The position numbers were made by a program, and so were the translations under genes. From an uncultured Pelagibacteraceae bacterium (lineage in GTDB: Bacteria > Pseudomonadota > Alphaproteobacteria > Pelagibacterales > Pelagibacteraceae), in NCBI GenBank assembly GCA_902599575.1, contig CACKFS010000001.1, positions 110,545 to 163,770 on the forward strand: 53,226 nt of DNA. The letters run 5' to 3'. The notes beneath the pieces are model-generated. The model had not been told where the DNA came from and did no database searches. It was given only the letters and a program-made list of their open reading frames with translations. This document shows positions 1-11,041 of the stretch, one piece after another; within the stretch, counting starts at the first letter, position 1, and the number at the start of each line of letters is the position of its first letter.

Positions 1-790
1 CAATCTTTTGAGTCTGATCTTTATTTAATTTATCTTTCCAATCACCAACTTTACCTTTTCTAAAAAAAGGTTTTTCTGACGGATTTACTTTAAAACCTTC
101 CTTTATCTCTAAGTTTTTAAGATTTTCAAATGATGTTTCATAAATTGCGCGGCTTAACTTATTATGATTAATTTCAACTTTAGTAATTTTTTTAAGATAA
201 TTTAAAACTTTTAAAAAAGTTGAATTTGATTTATTTACCATATCTTCATATTTTACTAATAATGTTTCTTTCGATTTATAGTTTTTCCAAGAATTATAAT
301 GACTAGACCAACTTCCCATTAAGCTTCTTTTATAAAATTTATCTTTAAATTTTGCATATTCATAAGAATCGTTTGAAAGTAAAATTTCCAAAGTTTTATC
401 AATATTTTCACTTTTATAACTAGAATATGATACTAAAACATCTCTCGGATCTCTAACTATATGAATTGCGCCTATTGTATTATTTATATCTGTAAATTTA
501 TTATTATTAACTGTACACATTGCATTATGTGTTTTTAAATAATTTGTTTTATTATTTAAATTTATTAAAGATTGTAAATTTATCCAGTTTTTTGAGATAT
601 CAAAAAAATCTTGATAATTTATACTTAATTCATTGAACCTTCTTTCTGTAGGAAATGTTTCCAATAAATAAGGATCATCTTTATCATGATTTATAGAAAA
701 TTTTCTGTTAGGAGGGTTAAAATAGGATTTTATAAAAAACCACATCCACGTATTTCCACTTTTAGGGTATGAAGCTAACCATATAATCAT
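1..790 (-). CDS. Sulfotransferase family protein (3' end cut by window edge)
   Basis: Reading the minus strand from the ATG at 788-790 gives an open frame of about 263 codons that runs off the left edge. The N-terminus reads MIIWLASYPKSGNTWMW, which holds the YPKSGNTW loop that binds the 5'-phosphosulfate of PAPS in sulfotransferases. A second motif, IHIVRDPRDVLVSYSSYK at about residues 115-132, matches the 3'-phosphate binding segment. These enzymes move a sulfuryl group from PAPS to a hydroxyl or amine, here probably on a glycan or small molecule; the substrate cannot be told. The gene is divergent from mnmE with 49 bp between starts, a place where I would expect a core gene such as rho in relatives. 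The fold call is firm; the acceptor is unknown. Confidence 0.85.
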   Translation of the reverse strand, partial: MIIWLASYPKSGNTWMWFFIKSYFNPPNRKFSINHDKDDPYLLETFPTERRFNELSINYQDFFDISKNWINLQSLINLNNKTNYLKTHNAMCTVNNNKFTDINNTIGAIHIVRDPRDVLVSYSSYKSENIDKTLEILLSNDSYEYAKFKDKFYKRSLMGSWSSHYNSWKNYKSKETLLVKYEDMVNKSNSTFLKVLNYLKKITKVEINHNKLSRAIYETSFENLKNLEIKEGFKVNPSEKPFFRKGKVGDWKDKLNKDQTQKI

Positions 791-839
791 ACTAAATTTT
801 AATTATATCCAATGCTAATTTTAAATATATAATATTGAT

Positions 840-2171
840 ATGACAATATGTGCTTTATCTTCAGCTTCAGGTTCATCAGGTGTAGCCGTCATCAGAATAT
901 CAGGTCCAGAAACAAAAAATTTAATAAAAAAGCTTATTAAAAAAGAATTACCACGCCCGAGAATGGCAAGTCTCTTAGAATTGTATAATATTAATACTTC
1001 TAGCTTGATAGATGAGGCTATCGTTTTATGGTTTCCAGGACCAAATAGCTATACAGGAGAGGATATGGCAGAACTTCACGTGCATGGTAGTAGAGCTGTT
1101 ATCAAAAGTGTACAAAACACAATTTTAGACACACAAAAATGTAGATTGGCTGAGCCAGGAGAATTTACCAAGCTTGCTTTTATTAACGGTAAAATCAATT
1201 TACTCAAAGCCGAAGCAATTGGAGACTTAATAGCTGCAGAAACCCAAATACAAATTGATCAGGCGCAAAGTATAATTAAAGGAAAAAGTTTTTTAAAATT
1301 TGAAAAAATTAGAGAAAAACTTATTAAAATTTTAGCAACTTTAGAAGCAAAAATTGATTTTCCAGATGAAGATATTCCAGAAGATGCTACAAAAAATATC
1401 AAAAAAGATATAGAAAAAATTGAAATAGATATAAAAAAAATTTTAGACGATAATAAGGTTGGTGAAAAAATAAGAACTGGCTTTAAAATTGCTATAGTTG
1501 GTCCTCCAAATTCAGGTAAATCTAGCCTCATGAACTATTTTTCAAAAAGGGATGTGTCAATTGTTTCTGAAATAGCTGGCACAACAAGAGATGTTTTAGA
1601 AACCCATTTAAACTTCGATGGCTTTCCAGTTATAATTTCAGATACTGCAGGCATTAGGGCATCAAAAGATATAATAGAGAAAGAAGGTATAAAACTAGCG
1701 TTTAAAAAAGCAGAGGAAGCAGATTTAAGAATAGTAATAATAGAGCCAAAAAACGTTGAATTCTTTGGTTTTTTGAATGATTTATTCGATAAAAGCTCAA
1801 TTTTATTAGTTAACAAAACAGATTTATATGATTTTAAAGTTCCTGATCAATTAAAAAAATATAATCCTTTTCCTATTTCTGTACTTAAGGAAACAAATAT
1901 TGATAAAGTAATATCAGAAATCAAATATATTTTAAAAAAATCATTATATACAAGTACGGATGTTTTTATTACTAGAGAGCGTCACAGGATTGATCTAAAT
2001 AATTGCATTCTTTCTTTACAAGATTTCAAAAATAAAAATATTAACGAAGATTTCGATAAAGCTACTGAGGATTTAAGAGTTGCAGTAAGGAATTTAGGTA
2101 AGGTTGTTGGAAAAGTTGATGTAGAAGAGATTTTATCGAGTATTTTTAATGATTTCTGCATAGGCAAATAA
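840..2171 (+). CDS. mnmE: tRNA modification GTPase MnmE
   Basis: With MnmG this GTPase installs the carboxymethylaminomethyl group on wobble uridine 34 of certain tRNAs. The 443-aa product has the N-terminal folate-binding domain (MTICALSSASGSSGVAVIRI), a helical domain, and an inserted G domain: P-loop GPPNSGKSS at 221-229, switch AGTTRD ending at 251, DTAG at 268-271, NKTD at 325-328. It ends in FCIGK, keeping the C-terminal CxGK motif with the catalytic Cys at 440. E. coli MnmE is about 454 aa, so this is full length. mnmG follows after 95 bp on the same strand. No clear Shine-Dalgarno precedes the ATG. Confidence 0.97.
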   Translation: MTICALSSASGSSGVAVIRISGPETKNLIKKLIKKELPRPRMASLLELYNINTSSLIDEAIVLWFPGPNSYTGEDMAELHVHGSRAVIKSVQNTILDTQKCRLAEPGEFTKLAFINGKINLLKAEAIGDLIAAETQIQIDQAQSIIKGKSFLKFEKIREKLIKILATLEAKIDFPDEDIPEDATKNIKKDIEKIEIDIKKILDDNKVGEKIRTGFKIAIVGPPNSGKSSLMNYFSKRDVSIVSEIAGTTRDVLETHLNFDGFPVIISDTAGIRASKDIIEKEGIKLAFKKAEEADLRIVIIEPKNVEFFGFLNDLFDKSSILLVNKTDLYDFKVPDQLKKYNPFPISVLKETNIDKVISEIKYILKKSLYTSTDVFITRERHRIDLNNCILSLQDFKNKNINEDFDKATEDLRVAVRNLGKVVGKVDVEEILSSIFNDFCIGK

Positions 2172-2266
2172 ACCACTAATTACCTATTAAATTAGCAAAT
2201 TTTACAACTAATTAATAAAATTTAAGATAGTCTTGTAAAAAAAGATTTCAAATATAAATTCAGGTA

Positions 2267-4138
2267 ATGGAAAAGAATAAACAGTATGATGTTTTAGTAA
2301 TTGGTGGAGGTCATGCAGGCTGTGAGGCCGCTGCCGCGTCTGCAAGATTGGGAGTAAATACAGCTCTGTTTACCAATAATAAATCTTCTATTGGTGAGAT
2401 GTCTTGTAACCCAGCAATTGGTGGTTTAGGTAAAGGCCACTTAGTTAGAGAAATAGATGCTTTAGATGGTGTTATGGGAGATGTGGCTGACAAATCTGGT
2501 ATACAGTTTAAACTATTAAATAGAAGCAGAGGTCCAGCTGTTAGAGGACCTAGGACACAAAGTGATAGATTTTTATATAAAAAATATATGCAAGAAAAAC
2601 TTGTAAACTACTGTAATTTAAGCATTTTTTCTGACTCAGTAATAGGATTTATATTTAATAAAAATAGTATAAACGGTATACTAACTTCTTCTGGCAAAGA
2701 AATTCACTCCAAGAAGGTAATACTTACAACAGGCACTTTTTTGAATGGAATGATACATATTGGTGATAAAAGAACTCCTGCAGGTAGATATAATGAAAAG
2801 CCTACGGCTGGTTTAAGTGAACAGTTACAAAAATATGATTTCAAAATTGGAAGGTTAAAAACAGGGACTCCACCTAGGTTAGATGGACGTACTATCAATT
2901 ACTCAAATTTAGAAGAGCAGCATCCAGACAATGAAGTATCTTTTTTCTCTTTCTTAACAAAAAAAAATATTAATAAACAAATTAGTTGTGGAATTACTTT
3001 CACCAATGAAAAGGTTCACGAATTGATTTCAAAAAATATTCAACGAAGCGCAATGTATTCGGGAAGTATTAAGGGAGTAGGGCCAAGGTACTGTCCATCC
3101 ATAGAGGATAAAATCTATAAATTTAAGGATAAGACTAGGCATCAAATTTTTTTGGAACCTGAAGGACTTGAAGATAATACAGTCTATCCTAACGGAATTT
3201 CAACATCACTCCCAGCTGATCTACAACAAGAAATATGTAATAATATCAATGGTTTAGAAAATGTTAAAATATTACGTCCAGGATATGCAATAGAATATGA
3301 TTATGTTGATCCTAGGGAACTTTTTTTAACATTAGAAACGAAGAAGATAAAAAACTTTTATTTCGCAGGTCAAATTAATGGTACAACAGGTTATGAAGAA
3401 GCTGCAGCTCAAGGACTAATAGCTGGAGCAAATGCTGCTTTATCAATTAAGGGTAAAGAACCATTAATTCTAGACAGGTCCCAGGCATATATTGGAGTGA
3501 TGATAGATGATTTAGTTACAAAAGGAGTTGCTGAACCTTACAGGATGTTTACTTCAAGAGCAGAATACAGATTATCTTTAAGATGTGATAATGCAGACTT
3601 GAGGCTTACACCTATTGGAATTAGGTTCGGTCTAGTTAATTTAGAGAGGAAGAAATTATTTGAGGATAAATCAACAAAATTGGAGAAATTGAATAAAAAA
3701 ATGAATGAATTGAGGATATCACCGACAGAAGCAGAAAAATACGGTGTTAAAATTGCTAAAGATGGAGTTTATAGGTCAGCAAACTCTGTTTTGGCTCAAA
3801 AAGGGGTCAAATTTAATAAAATCAAGGATATTTGGCCTGAAATAGGGGAATATAGCAATGAAATTGAGGAGCAGGTTGAAATTAATGCTCACTATAAAGG
3901 TTATATGAAGAAACAAAAGGCAGATATTTTAGCTTTTAAAAGAGACGAGAGCCTTATAATTCCATCTGATATTAATTATGATAATTTTTCAGGCCTTTCT
4001 AATGAAGTTAAGTCTAAATTCAAGCAAATTAGGCCAAAAACAATGGGTCAAGCTTTAAGAATAGATGGTATTACCCCAGCTGCTGTATTTATTCTATTGT
4101 CACATCTAAAAAGAAAGTCTATTAAGCATATAGCTTGA
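2267..4138 (+). CDS. mnmG: tRNA U34 carboxymethylaminomethyl synthase subunit MnmG (GidA)
   Basis: FAD-dependent partner of MnmE in wobble uridine modification. The 623-aa product opens with the dinucleotide-binding loop [12 protein letters not shown] at 13-24 and has the signature [14 protein letters not shown] from residue 46, which includes a conserved Cys. The [13 protein letters not shown] segment typical of the C-terminal FAD site is present near residue 375. Length matches the family (about 620-630). It sits between mnmE and rsmG; its TGA stop at 4136-4138 overlaps the TTG start of rsmG, which suggests translational coupling. Confidence 0.98.
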   Translation: MEKNKQYDVLVIGGGHAGCEAAAASARLGVNTALFTNNKSSIGEMSCNPAIGGLGKGHLVREIDALDGVMGDVADKSGIQFKLLNRSRGPAVRGPRTQSDRFLYKKYMQEKLVNYCNLSIFSDSVIGFIFNKNSINGILTSSGKEIHSKKVILTTGTFLNGMIHIGDKRTPAGRYNEKPTAGLSEQLQKYDFKIGRLKTGTPPRLDGRTINYSNLEEQHPDNEVSFFSFLTKKNINKQISCGITFTNEKVHELISKNIQRSAMYSGSIKGVGPRYCPSIEDKIYKFKDKTRHQIFLEPEGLEDNTVYPNGISTSLPADLQQEICNNINGLENVKILRPGYAIEYDYVDPRELFLTLETKKIKNFYFAGQINGTTGYEEAAAQGLIAGANAALSIKGKEPLILDRSQAYIGVMIDDLVTKGVAEPYRMFTSRAEYRLSLRCDNADLRLTPIGIRFGLVNLERKKLFEDKSTKLEKLNKKMNELRISPTEAEKYGVKIAKDGVYRSANSVLAQKGVKFNKIKDIWPEIGEYSNEIEEQVEINAHYKGYMKKQKADILAFKRDESLIIPSDINYDNFSGLSNEVKSKFKQIRPKTMGQALRIDGITPAAVFILLSHLKRKSIKHIA

Positions 4139-4770
4139 TCGAATCAAATCTTAAAAAATATTCTCAATTAGAAACATTAAACGTTTCACGTGAAACATTT
4201 CCTGCATTAGAGGAGTTCAGATCATTATTATTGAACGAGAACAAAAAAATAAACTTAATCAGCAAATCGACCGAAAAAGATTCAATAAAAAGACATATAG
4301 TAGATTCAGCACAAATTATTGATATTATTGATAAAGATACTAAAACTTGTTTAGATTTAGGTTCAGGTCCCGGCCTTCCCGGTGTAGTTTTGGCAATTAT
4401 ATTTAAAAAAAAGAGATCAAAAATAAAATTTGAGTTTTATGAGAAAAGTCAGAAAAAAAGTAATTTTTTAAGAAAAATGATCAAGCACTTCGAATTAAAT
4501 GCTGAAGTTAAGCAAAAAAATATTTTTGAAGAGAAGGAATTAGAAGCAGACATAATAGTAGCTAGGGCATTTAAACCACTTGAAACAATATTAGAATTAA
4601 TAAACAAAAATTTTGCTCATTATAACACATTGATACTTTTTTTAGGTAAAAGTGGCAGAGACAACATTAATGAATGTCTGAAATTATGGAAGTTTGATTA
4701 TGAGATTGTAAAAAGTTTAACAGATGTGAATTCAGTAATTGTAAAAATAAATAATTTAAGAAAAAAATGA
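4135..4770 (+). CDS. rsmG: 16S rRNA (guanine527-N7)-methyltransferase RsmG (GidB)
   Basis: Methylates N7 of G527 in 16S rRNA using SAM. The 211-aa product has the Rossmann motif [11 protein letters not shown] starting at residue 73. The start is TTG at 4135, overlapping the mnmG stop by four bases (TTGA). Residues NVSRET at 16-21 are encoded by a nearly perfect parS palindrome (separate entry), so this coding stretch seems to be under two constraints. The stop TGA at 4768-4770 overlaps the parA ATG at 4767. The mnmE-mnmG-rsmG-parA-parB order is the classical one near bacterial origins. Confidence 0.96.
   Translation: MIESNLKKYSQLETLNVSRETFPALEEFRSLLLNENKKINLISKSTEKDSIKRHIVDSAQIIDIIDKDTKTCLDLGSGPGLPGVVLAIIFKKKRSKIKFEFYEKSQKKSNFLRKMIKHFELNAEVKQKNIFEEKELEADIIVARAFKPLETILELINKNFAHYNTLILFLGKSGRDNINECLKLWKFDYEIVKSLTDVNSVIVKINNLRKK
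4182..4197. promoter_or_regulatory. parS: parS centromere site inside rsmG
   Basis: CGTTTCACGTGAAACA contains the full 14-bp inverted repeat GTTTCACGTGAAAC at 4183-4196 and differs at one outer base from the usual 16-bp parS TGTTTCACGTGAAACA. ParB binds such sites, loads as a CTP-dependent clamp and recruits ParA. It lies in the first 65 bp of rsmG, about 570 bp upstream of parA and 1.4 kb upstream of parB. I saw no second complete copy in the window. Confidence 0.92.
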
Positions 4771-5567
4771 AAGAAAAAATTATTTCAATAATAAATCAAA
4801 AGGGTGGAGTTGGTAAAACAACAACTGTAATAAATTTAGCAGCAGGACTTTCTTTAAATAATAAAAAAGTTTTGGTAATTGATTTAGATCCCCAGGGTAA
4901 TGCTACAACAGGCCTAGGATTGTCAAATATAGATCAAACATCTAATTCGATTTATCAAGTATTGATTGGAAAAAAAAAAATTGATGAAGCAATTTCTAAA
5001 ACTAATTTTTCTAATCTTGATATAATCACCTCAAATGTAGATTTGTCTGGATTGGAGGTTGAAACAGCGGATGATGGTCGTAGAGCTTATATTCTTAAAG
5101 AGAAATTAACCGCATATTTAAATAATTCTAGAGCCTCATATGATTATGTTCTTATAGACTGCCCTCCGTCCCTCAGTTTGTTGACTGTCATGGCCTTAGT
5201 AGCGTCTCATTCTCTTTTAGTCCCTCTTCAAACAGAATTTTTTGCTTTGGAGGGTATAACTCAACTTCTTAAAACTATCGATAGAATTAAAGTTGGATTA
5301 AATCCAGAACTAACCATTAGAGGAATACTTCTGACTATGTATGATAAGAGAAATAAACTTTCCGGTGAAGTTGAAATTGAAGCAAGAAATTATTTTAAAG
5401 AAAAAGTGTACAAAAATGTTGTTCCAAGGAATGTAAGATTATCAGAAGCACCTTCGCACGGTATGCCTGTTATATTTTACGACAAAACTTGTCCAGGCAG
5501 CAAGTCATATATTAGTTTTACAGAAGAGTTTTTAGCCCAGGAAGAAAGTTTTGAAACTGCAGCATGA
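4767..5567 (+). CDS. parA: Chromosome-partitioning ATPase ParA (Soj)
   Basis: Nucleoid-bound ATPase that drives segregation of ParB-parS complexes. The 266-aa product has the deviant Walker A KGGVGKTT at 12-19, Walker A' DLDPQGNATTGLG near 40, and Walker B VLIDCPPSL near 127. Length is normal for chromosomal ParA. Start ATG overlaps the rsmG stop (ATGA), and its own stop overlaps the parB start in the same way (5564-5567), so rsmG-parA-parB look co-translated. Confidence 0.97.
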   Translation: MKEKIISIINQKGGVGKTTTVINLAAGLSLNNKKVLVIDLDPQGNATTGLGLSNIDQTSNSIYQVLIGKKKIDEAISKTNFSNLDIITSNVDLSGLEVETADDGRRAYILKEKLTAYLNNSRASYDYVLIDCPPSLSLLTVMALVASHSLLVPLQTEFFALEGITQLLKTIDRIKVGLNPELTIRGILLTMYDKRNKLSGEVEIEARNYFKEKVYKNVVPRNVRLSEAPSHGMPVIFYDKTCPGSKSYISFTEEFLAQEESFETAA

Positions 5568-6406
5568 TCAGCTTTAAAAATAAAAAAGGACTTGGTAGAG
5601 GTTTATCATCTTTAATTGGTGAGGGCAAAATATCATCAAGCACTAAAGCTAATATAAGCGATCTTACAAGAAATAAATATCAACCAAGAAAAAAGTTTGA
5701 TGAAACAAGTTTAAATGAATTGTCTGAGTCTATAAAATCAAGGGGAATTATTCAGCCAATAATTGTCAGGAATTCAAATGGCGATACTAAATATGAAATT
5801 ATTGCTGGCGAGAGAAGATGGTTAGCCGCTCAGAAAGTAGGATTACATGAGGTACCGATTGTAGTAATAGAAGCAGACGATAAAAAAGCTCTAGAATTTG
5901 GAATAGTTGAAAATGTTCAAAGGCACGACTTAAATGCTATTGAGGAAGCAGAGGGTTATAAAAGATTAATCGATGAATTTTCTTATGACCAAGAGCAGGT
6001 TGCTAATTTTATAGGTAAAAGTAGAAGCCATATTACAAATTCCTTAAGATTACTTAGTTTACCTAAAGAGGTAATAGAGTTTGTTAAAGATAATAAAATT
6101 TCACCTGGTCATGCAAAAATTTTAGTTGGATTAGAGAATTGCCTGTCAATTTCTAATAAAATCATTTCTAAAAAATTATCAGTTAGACAAACAGAGGGTC
6201 TCGTTAGAGCATATAAGGCACCTCATAAAAAACTCTTAAGAAATAAAGATCCAAATATAAAAATATTAGAGCAAAATTTGATCGAAAAGATAGGAATGAA
6301 TGTTGAAATAAAAAATAATAAAAATAATAAAGGATCTATAACTTTTAACTATAAAGAATTAGGACAATTAAATAGAATTATTGAATTAATAAAGAAGAAT
6401 TATTAG
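5564..6406 (+). CDS. parB: Chromosome-partitioning protein ParB
   Basis: parS-binding CTPase clamp. The 280-aa product begins with the ParA-interacting Leu/Gly-rich tail (KKGLGRGLSSLIGE, 7-20), has the NKYQPRKKFDE segment, the CTP-binding GERRW box at 82-86 and ENVQR at 116-120, then a helix-turn-helix (QEQVANFIGKSRSHITNSLR) and a C-terminal dimer domain. The last 29 bp overlap the 3' end of the convergent holA. Its likely target, parS, is within rsmG just upstream. Confidence 0.97.
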   Translation: MISFKNKKGLGRGLSSLIGEGKISSSTKANISDLTRNKYQPRKKFDETSLNELSESIKSRGIIQPIIVRNSNGDTKYEIIAGERRWLAAQKVGLHEVPIVVIEADDKKALEFGIVENVQRHDLNAIEEAEGYKRLIDEFSYDQEQVANFIGKSRSHITNSLRLLSLPKEVIEFVKDNKISPGHAKILVGLENCLSISNKIISKKLSVRQTEGLVRAYKAPHKKLLRNKDPNIKILEQNLIEKIGMNVEIKNNKNNKGSITFNYKELGQLNRIIELIKKNY

Positions 6407-7388
6407 ATCCTTTATGCAATATTTCATTAATAAAATTTTTCATTAATATCATACTTAAAGAATTATTTTTTTTAATTTTAATTTCTAGTTCATTAAGTCC
6501 AAATATTAAATTTTTGATCTCACCGCAGGTCCAAAGCTGCAATTGTTTTTTTATTACTGGTTTTTCTTTCCAGAAAATAGGAGGCCTATATTCAGTTATG
6601 ACTTTATCTACATTATTCATATTATTAATAGACTCTAACAAATTTAATATCTTTTTTGATTTTCTTAAAAAAACCCTTAGAATTACAAATATGTCTTCAT
6701 CCGTATAATTATTTTCATTTAATATTTCGTATGTTTTTTTGATATTTTTACTTAAACAAGTATCAGCTAATTCATCAGCACTATAATTCTCTGACAAATT
6801 TGTTAAAGCATGAATTTCTTTCAAAGATATAATTTTTTTATCTGATAAGTAATTTGAAATTTTGTTTAATTCTTGTCTTAGATGACCTCTATCACCATTG
6901 GATCTGTTTACTAATAAATTTAAAGTTTCATATGATATACTAATTTTATTTTCACTAAAAAAACTCTTAGCAATATTTATTAGCGATTGAGAGCTATCTT
7001 TATAAGTTGGTATGACTACAGCATGTTCAGATTTTTCTAATTGGCTTCTAAGTTTTGATCTTTTCTCAAGCTGTCCAAAATTTATTATTATTAAATCATC
7101 TGAGAGTTTTTCAGATATTTCTAAAAGAATATCTGAAAGTTTTTCAGTACATCTTTCTATTAAAAAAATTCTTTTCTCTTCAAAAAGTGATTTATTTTTT
7201 ATTACACTATTGAAGTTCGATTTATTCTTTAAAATCTCAGACTCTTCATATTTGATTTGTTTTCCAGTTCGATCACTTTTGATTTTATTAATTAACTCTT
7301 TTTTTAGCCCCTCGTTTTCACCATAGACAAGAAAGAAATTAAACTTTGATATTTTTTTATTATCTACTTCATAGGATTTTAAAATCAT
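6378..7388 (-). CDS. holA: DNA polymerase III delta subunit
   Basis: Clamp-loader delta subunit, which opens the beta clamp ring. The 336-aa product shows the family's weakly conserved features: FFLVYGENEGLKKELINKI at the N-terminus, a central AAA-like fold (LIIINFGQLEKRSKLR) and RSNGDRGHLRQELNKI near residue 170. Length fits HolA (about 340). It is convergent with parB (29-bp tail overlap) and its ATG overlaps the lptE stop by 4 bp. lptE-holA after leuS is the common proteobacterial order, which supports the call. Confidence 0.9.
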   Translation of the reverse strand: MILKSYEVDNKKISKFNFFLVYGENEGLKKELINKIKSDRTGKQIKYEESEILKNKSNFNSVIKNKSLFEEKRIFLIERCTEKLSDILLEISEKLSDDLIIINFGQLEKRSKLRSQLEKSEHAVVIPTYKDSSQSLINIAKSFFSENKISISYETLNLLVNRSNGDRGHLRQELNKISNYLSDKKIISLKEIHALTNLSENYSADELADTCLSKNIKKTYEILNENNYTDEDIFVILRVFLRKSKKILNLLESINNMNNVDKVITEYRPPIFWKEKPVIKKQLQLWTCGEIKNLIFGLNELEIKIKKNNSLSMILMKNFINEILHKGSNNSSLLIQ

Positions 7389-7840
7389 TTCACATTAGTC
7401 AAAAATTCTAAAATTTCTTGAGTAATTTGCTCCACTAAATTAAATTTTATATTTTTCTCGTATTGTTTTAAATTAAATTTATTATCATCTATATTATATT
7501 CAAAGCTTTCTGAAAACGTATTAGACGTGACTATATTCTGATTGATATCTAATAGAGTCAATTCAACATTTATTGTTAACCTGTTTCTTGATGGATCTCC
7601 TTTTGAGTCTTTTAGTATTACAGATATATTCTCTGTAAAATCAAAGCTAATATTTAATTTTTTTTCAGACTCTTCGTTTGAAAATACACTTATGCTATTT
7701 TGAATATAATTTGTTAAATTATTATTAATGTTTTTCTTAAAACTAATAACTTTGAAATTACTATCTTTAGACGAGTAAATAGGTGTATATCCACAACTAT
7801 TAAATAATAATATGGCTATTATAAGAAATATTTTTTTCAT
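7385..7840 (-). CDS. lptE: LPS-assembly lipoprotein LptE-like
   Basis: Outer-membrane lipoprotein that plugs LptD during lipopolysaccharide export. The 151-aa product has a type II signal sequence with lipobox FNSC, Cys at residue 16, followed by GYTPIYS, the usual start of mature LptE. The rest is a divergent beta-rich domain with few fixed residues, so the call leans on the CGYxPxY start and on the position between leuS and holA. Overlaps leuS by 4 bp upstream and holA by 4 bp downstream. Confidence 0.85.
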   Translation of the reverse strand: MKKIFLIIAILLFNSCGYTPIYSSKDSNFKVISFKKNINNNLTNYIQNSISVFSNEESEKKLNISFDFTENISVILKDSKGDPSRNRLTINVELTLLDINQNIVTSNTFSESFEYNIDDNKFNLKQYEKNIKFNLVEQITQEILEFLTNVK

Positions 7841-10380
7841 TTAATAATAAGATTCACAAGTCTATTTTTCACTATAATATGCTTTAATAAATTTTTATCA
7901 CTTATAATATTAGATATTTTTTCATCTTTTTTGATTTTATTAATTACATCCTTATCCTCAAGATCTTTTTCAATCTTAATTAAGGATTTTTTCTTACCAT
8001 TTACCTGAATAACTATATTTACAAATTTTTCCTCTAAATATTTTGAGTCCGCTATAGGCCATTCAAGTTTTTCTTTATAATTCAAATCGTTGAATGCCTC
8101 TGATATCACGTGTGGTAACACAGGCATAATTAATATTAAAATCTTTAAATAATTTTCTTTAAGCATATTTGACTCATAATCCTTTTCAATTTCTTTCACT
8201 AAAAAATTGTATGTCTCATAAATATTAGCTACAATCACATTGTAATTAAATTTTTCGAGGTTGAATGTAATTTTTTGTATTAATTTATTTGTAAATACAT
8301 TTAAGTCATTAATATTTGATCCTTTTTTATTTGATTTAATTTTTTCTAAAATTTTATTATGCAGTGTCCAAAATTTGTTAATGAATTTATATGATGCAAC
8401 CATTCCTTGTTCTGACCATTGTATATCTTTTTCTGGTGGACTATCTGATAGAATAAAAAGTCTTACTGCATCTGCACCATAAGTCTCAATTATTTTTTCA
8501 GGATCTATAACATTTTTTTTTGATTTGGACATTGACTCTGACGATCCAACAACGACTTTTTCTTTTTTATCATTAATTTTATAAAAGTTTTTTCCATCTT
8601 CTGTGAACACTTCATTAGGACTCAACCAATTATTATTTTTATCTTTGTAGGTTTCGTGACAAACCATGCCTTGAGTAAATAATCCCTCAAAAGGTTCTTT
8701 TGAAATAAAATCATCATTTTTATATCCAAGAGCTAACATAAAAAATCTAGAGTATAATAAATGTAATATTGCGTGTTCAACGCCCCCAATATATTGATCA
8801 ACAGGCATCCAATATTTAATTTCATCGAGATTATAGCCGTAACTTGTATCAGTAGGAGAACAAAAACGCAGGTAATACCAGGATGAGTCTACGAAAGTAT
8901 CAAGTGTGTCAGTTTCTAATTTATACTTTTTTCCTTTTATTGTTATTGTTCTCCACTCTTCTTGATGATCCAAGGGATTACCCGTTGTTTTAAGATTAAT
9001 ATTTTCTGGCAATTTAACTGGTAATTGATCCTCTGGCACAGTTTGATAGTTTCCCTTATCGTCGTAAACTACGGGTATTGGACATCCCCAATATCTTTGT
9101 CTTGAGATACCCCAATCTTTTAATCTAAAATTTATTTTTTGCTTGCCAGACTTTTTTTCTTCAATTGTTTCAATAGCCTTTGAAATTGCCTCATTTGGGG
9201 TGCTCAATCCATTTAAAAAAGAGGAATTAATCATTATACCATCGCCAACATAAGCCTCATCTTTTACTTCAAACTCATCTTTCATATCTCTTGGTTTAAC
9301 AACAGTTTTGATTGGTAGGTTATATTTCTTCGCAAATTCAAAATCTCTTTGATCATGAGCCGGACATCCAAAAACAGCCCCAAAACCATAATCCATTAAA
9401 ACAAAGTTTGCAAAATAAACTGGAACTTTTTCATTTTGATCGAAAGGATTTATAGCAATCAAATCTGTTTTAAACCCAATTTTTTCAGCTTGGGCGATAG
9501 ACTCTTCTGTAGTACCAGTTTTTGAGCACTCTTGTTTAAACTTCTGAAAACCAATGTTTTTTTCATAGAACTTAGAAATAGGGTGATCAGCGGATACAGC
9601 TAAAAACGAAAATCCAAACAATGTGTCAGGTCGAGTAGTGAAGCACTTTATGCTATTTAATGACGAGCTGCCTTCAATCTTAAAATCAATCTCACATCCA
9701 AAAGATTTTCCAATCCAATTTTTTTGCATAATTTTTACTTTATTAGGCCATTTATCAAGTTTGTCTAAACCAGATAAAAGTTCATCAGAAAATTTTGAAA
9801 TTTTAAAAAACCATTGACTTAATTTTTTTCTCTCAACTATCGCACCTGACCTCCATCCTTTACCATCAATTACTTGTTCATTGGCTAACACAGTTTGATC
9901 AACCGGGTCCCAATTTACATAATTTTCTTTTTTATAAATTAATCCTTTTTTAAAAAGTTCTAAAAAAAATAATTGTTGGTGCTTATAGTACTCGGGTGAA
10001 CATGTTGAAATCTCTCTATCCCAATCAATAGACAGCCCTAATTTCTTAAGTTGCTCTTTCATGACAGATATATTTTTTTCTGTCCAATCCTTTGGATCTA
10101 GATTGTTTTCTTTTGCTGCATTTTCTGCAGGCATTCCAAATGAATCCCATCCCATAGGATGAAGAACGTTATAATTTTGTAGTGTTTTGTATCTAGCAAG
10201 CACATCACCGATCGTATAATTTCTTACATGCCCCATGTGAATTTTGCCGGATGGATATGGGAACATCTCAAGGCAATAAAATTTTTTTTTATTTTTATTT
10301 AACTTCGTTTTAAAAGTCTTATTTTTTTCCCAAAGTTTTTGCCATTTTTCTTCGACTATTTTAAAATTATATCGTTCCAC
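7837..10380 (-). CDS. leuS: Leucyl-tRNA synthetase
   Basis: Charges tRNA-Leu with leucine. The 847-aa product has the class I motif PSGKIHMGH (HMGH at 48-51), the editing CP1 insert with [19 protein letters not shown], and the second signature SMSKSKKN near residue 620. Length matches bacterial LeuRS (about 860). It is the first strongly recognisable gene of the minus-strand run leuS-lptE-holA; the DUF3576 lipoprotein gene lies 27 bp upstream. Confidence 0.98.
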   Translation of the reverse strand: MERYNFKIVEEKWQKLWEKNKTFKTKLNKNKKKFYCLEMFPYPSGKIHMGHVRNYTIGDVLARYKTLQNYNVLHPMGWDSFGMPAENAAKENNLDPKDWTEKNISVMKEQLKKLGLSIDWDREISTCSPEYYKHQQLFFLELFKKGLIYKKENYVNWDPVDQTVLANEQVIDGKGWRSGAIVERKKLSQWFFKISKFSDELLSGLDKLDKWPNKVKIMQKNWIGKSFGCEIDFKIEGSSSLNSIKCFTTRPDTLFGFSFLAVSADHPISKFYEKNIGFQKFKQECSKTGTTEESIAQAEKIGFKTDLIAINPFDQNEKVPVYFANFVLMDYGFGAVFGCPAHDQRDFEFAKKYNLPIKTVVKPRDMKDEFEVKDEAYVGDGIMINSSFLNGLSTPNEAISKAIETIEEKKSGKQKINFRLKDWGISRQRYWGCPIPVVYDDKGNYQTVPEDQLPVKLPENINLKTTGNPLDHQEEWRTITIKGKKYKLETDTLDTFVDSSWYYLRFCSPTDTSYGYNLDEIKYWMPVDQYIGGVEHAILHLLYSRFFMLALGYKNDDFISKEPFEGLFTQGMVCHETYKDKNNNWLSPNEVFTEDGKNFYKINDKKEKVVVGSSESMSKSKKNVIDPEKIIETYGADAVRLFILSDSPPEKDIQWSEQGMVASYKFINKFWTLHNKILEKIKSNKKGSNINDLNVFTNKLIQKITFNLEKFNYNVIVANIYETYNFLVKEIEKDYESNMLKENYLKILILIMPVLPHVISEAFNDLNYKEKLEWPIADSKYLEEKFVNIVIQVNGKKKSLIKIEKDLEDKDVINKIKKDEKISNIISDKNLLKHIIVKNRLVNLIIK

Positions 10381-10407
10381 AAAATTTTTTCTAAAAAAAA
10401 ATATTTA

Positions 10408-11004
10408 TTATTTACTTGTAAGTGTTTTGGCCTTATTTTTTCCTTTTTTTTCGTAGTATTTATCGAAACCTTCTTGTTCTATGATTGTTGCTTTTTTTAA
10501 AATGGCAAGTTTAATTTCTTTCTCTAATTTTGATTGAACTTTGTTAGTCTTACATTCGTTGTTTTTACAAATTTTTTCAAAAACTGTTACATCTATTGCA
10601 TCGGCTCTTATATCATTAGTCAAAAATTTTAATGTAATTTTAAGATCTCTTGTATTTGAAGAATTATTATTTTCTGCTGAAAACCAGTCTGTTATAATGA
10701 TCCCACCTGAGTAGCTAGCATTTGTTAGCGGTACAAAATCAAATATTTCAATTGAAGCTCTCCATAAAGGGTTTGATGAAGCAAAATCAAAATCACCTCC
10801 TCTTGTAGCGCCTTTACCAAATCTGATGCCTCTCCCTTCTTGAATATTTTTTTTTACTCTTTCATCCACGTTAACAGGATTATCTGCTACATCTGATCTT
10901 TTATAAAAACCGCATGAGTTAAGATTTAAAATAAGAATAAATAATAATAAGTTTAAAATTTTAAAATTAATCATAAAAAGTAGCCTAAATAATATAAATT
11001 TCAT
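10408..11004 (-). CDS. DUF3576-family lipoprotein
   Basis: The 198-aa frame resembles the DUF3576 proteins that sit upstream of leuS in many Alphaproteobacteria; function is not established. A better start may be the Met at residue 11 (ATG ending at 10974), giving MINFKILNLLLFILILN and lipobox LNSC. The mature part has the family-like segments NPLWRASIEIFDFVPL and YSGGIIITDWFS. It is probably exported and lipid-anchored. The region upstream is shared with the porin promoter on the other strand. Confidence 0.8.
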   Translation of the reverse strand: MKFILFRLLFMINFKILNLLLFILILNLNSCGFYKRSDVADNPVNVDERVKKNIQEGRGIRFGKGATRGGDFDFASSNPLWRASIEIFDFVPLTNASYSGGIIITDWFSAENNNSSNTRDLKITLKFLTNDIRADAIDVTVFEKICKNNECKTNKVQSKLEKEIKLAILKKATIIEQEGFDKYYEKKGKNKAKTLTSK

Positions 11005-11041
11005 GAATTATAGCAAAATATAAGAAAATCCAATATTTTAA

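Noticed and set aside
2172..2266. DnaA boxes or origin in the mnmE-mnmG gap
   Set aside because: The 95-bp gap is AT-rich, but no TTATnCACA box is present.
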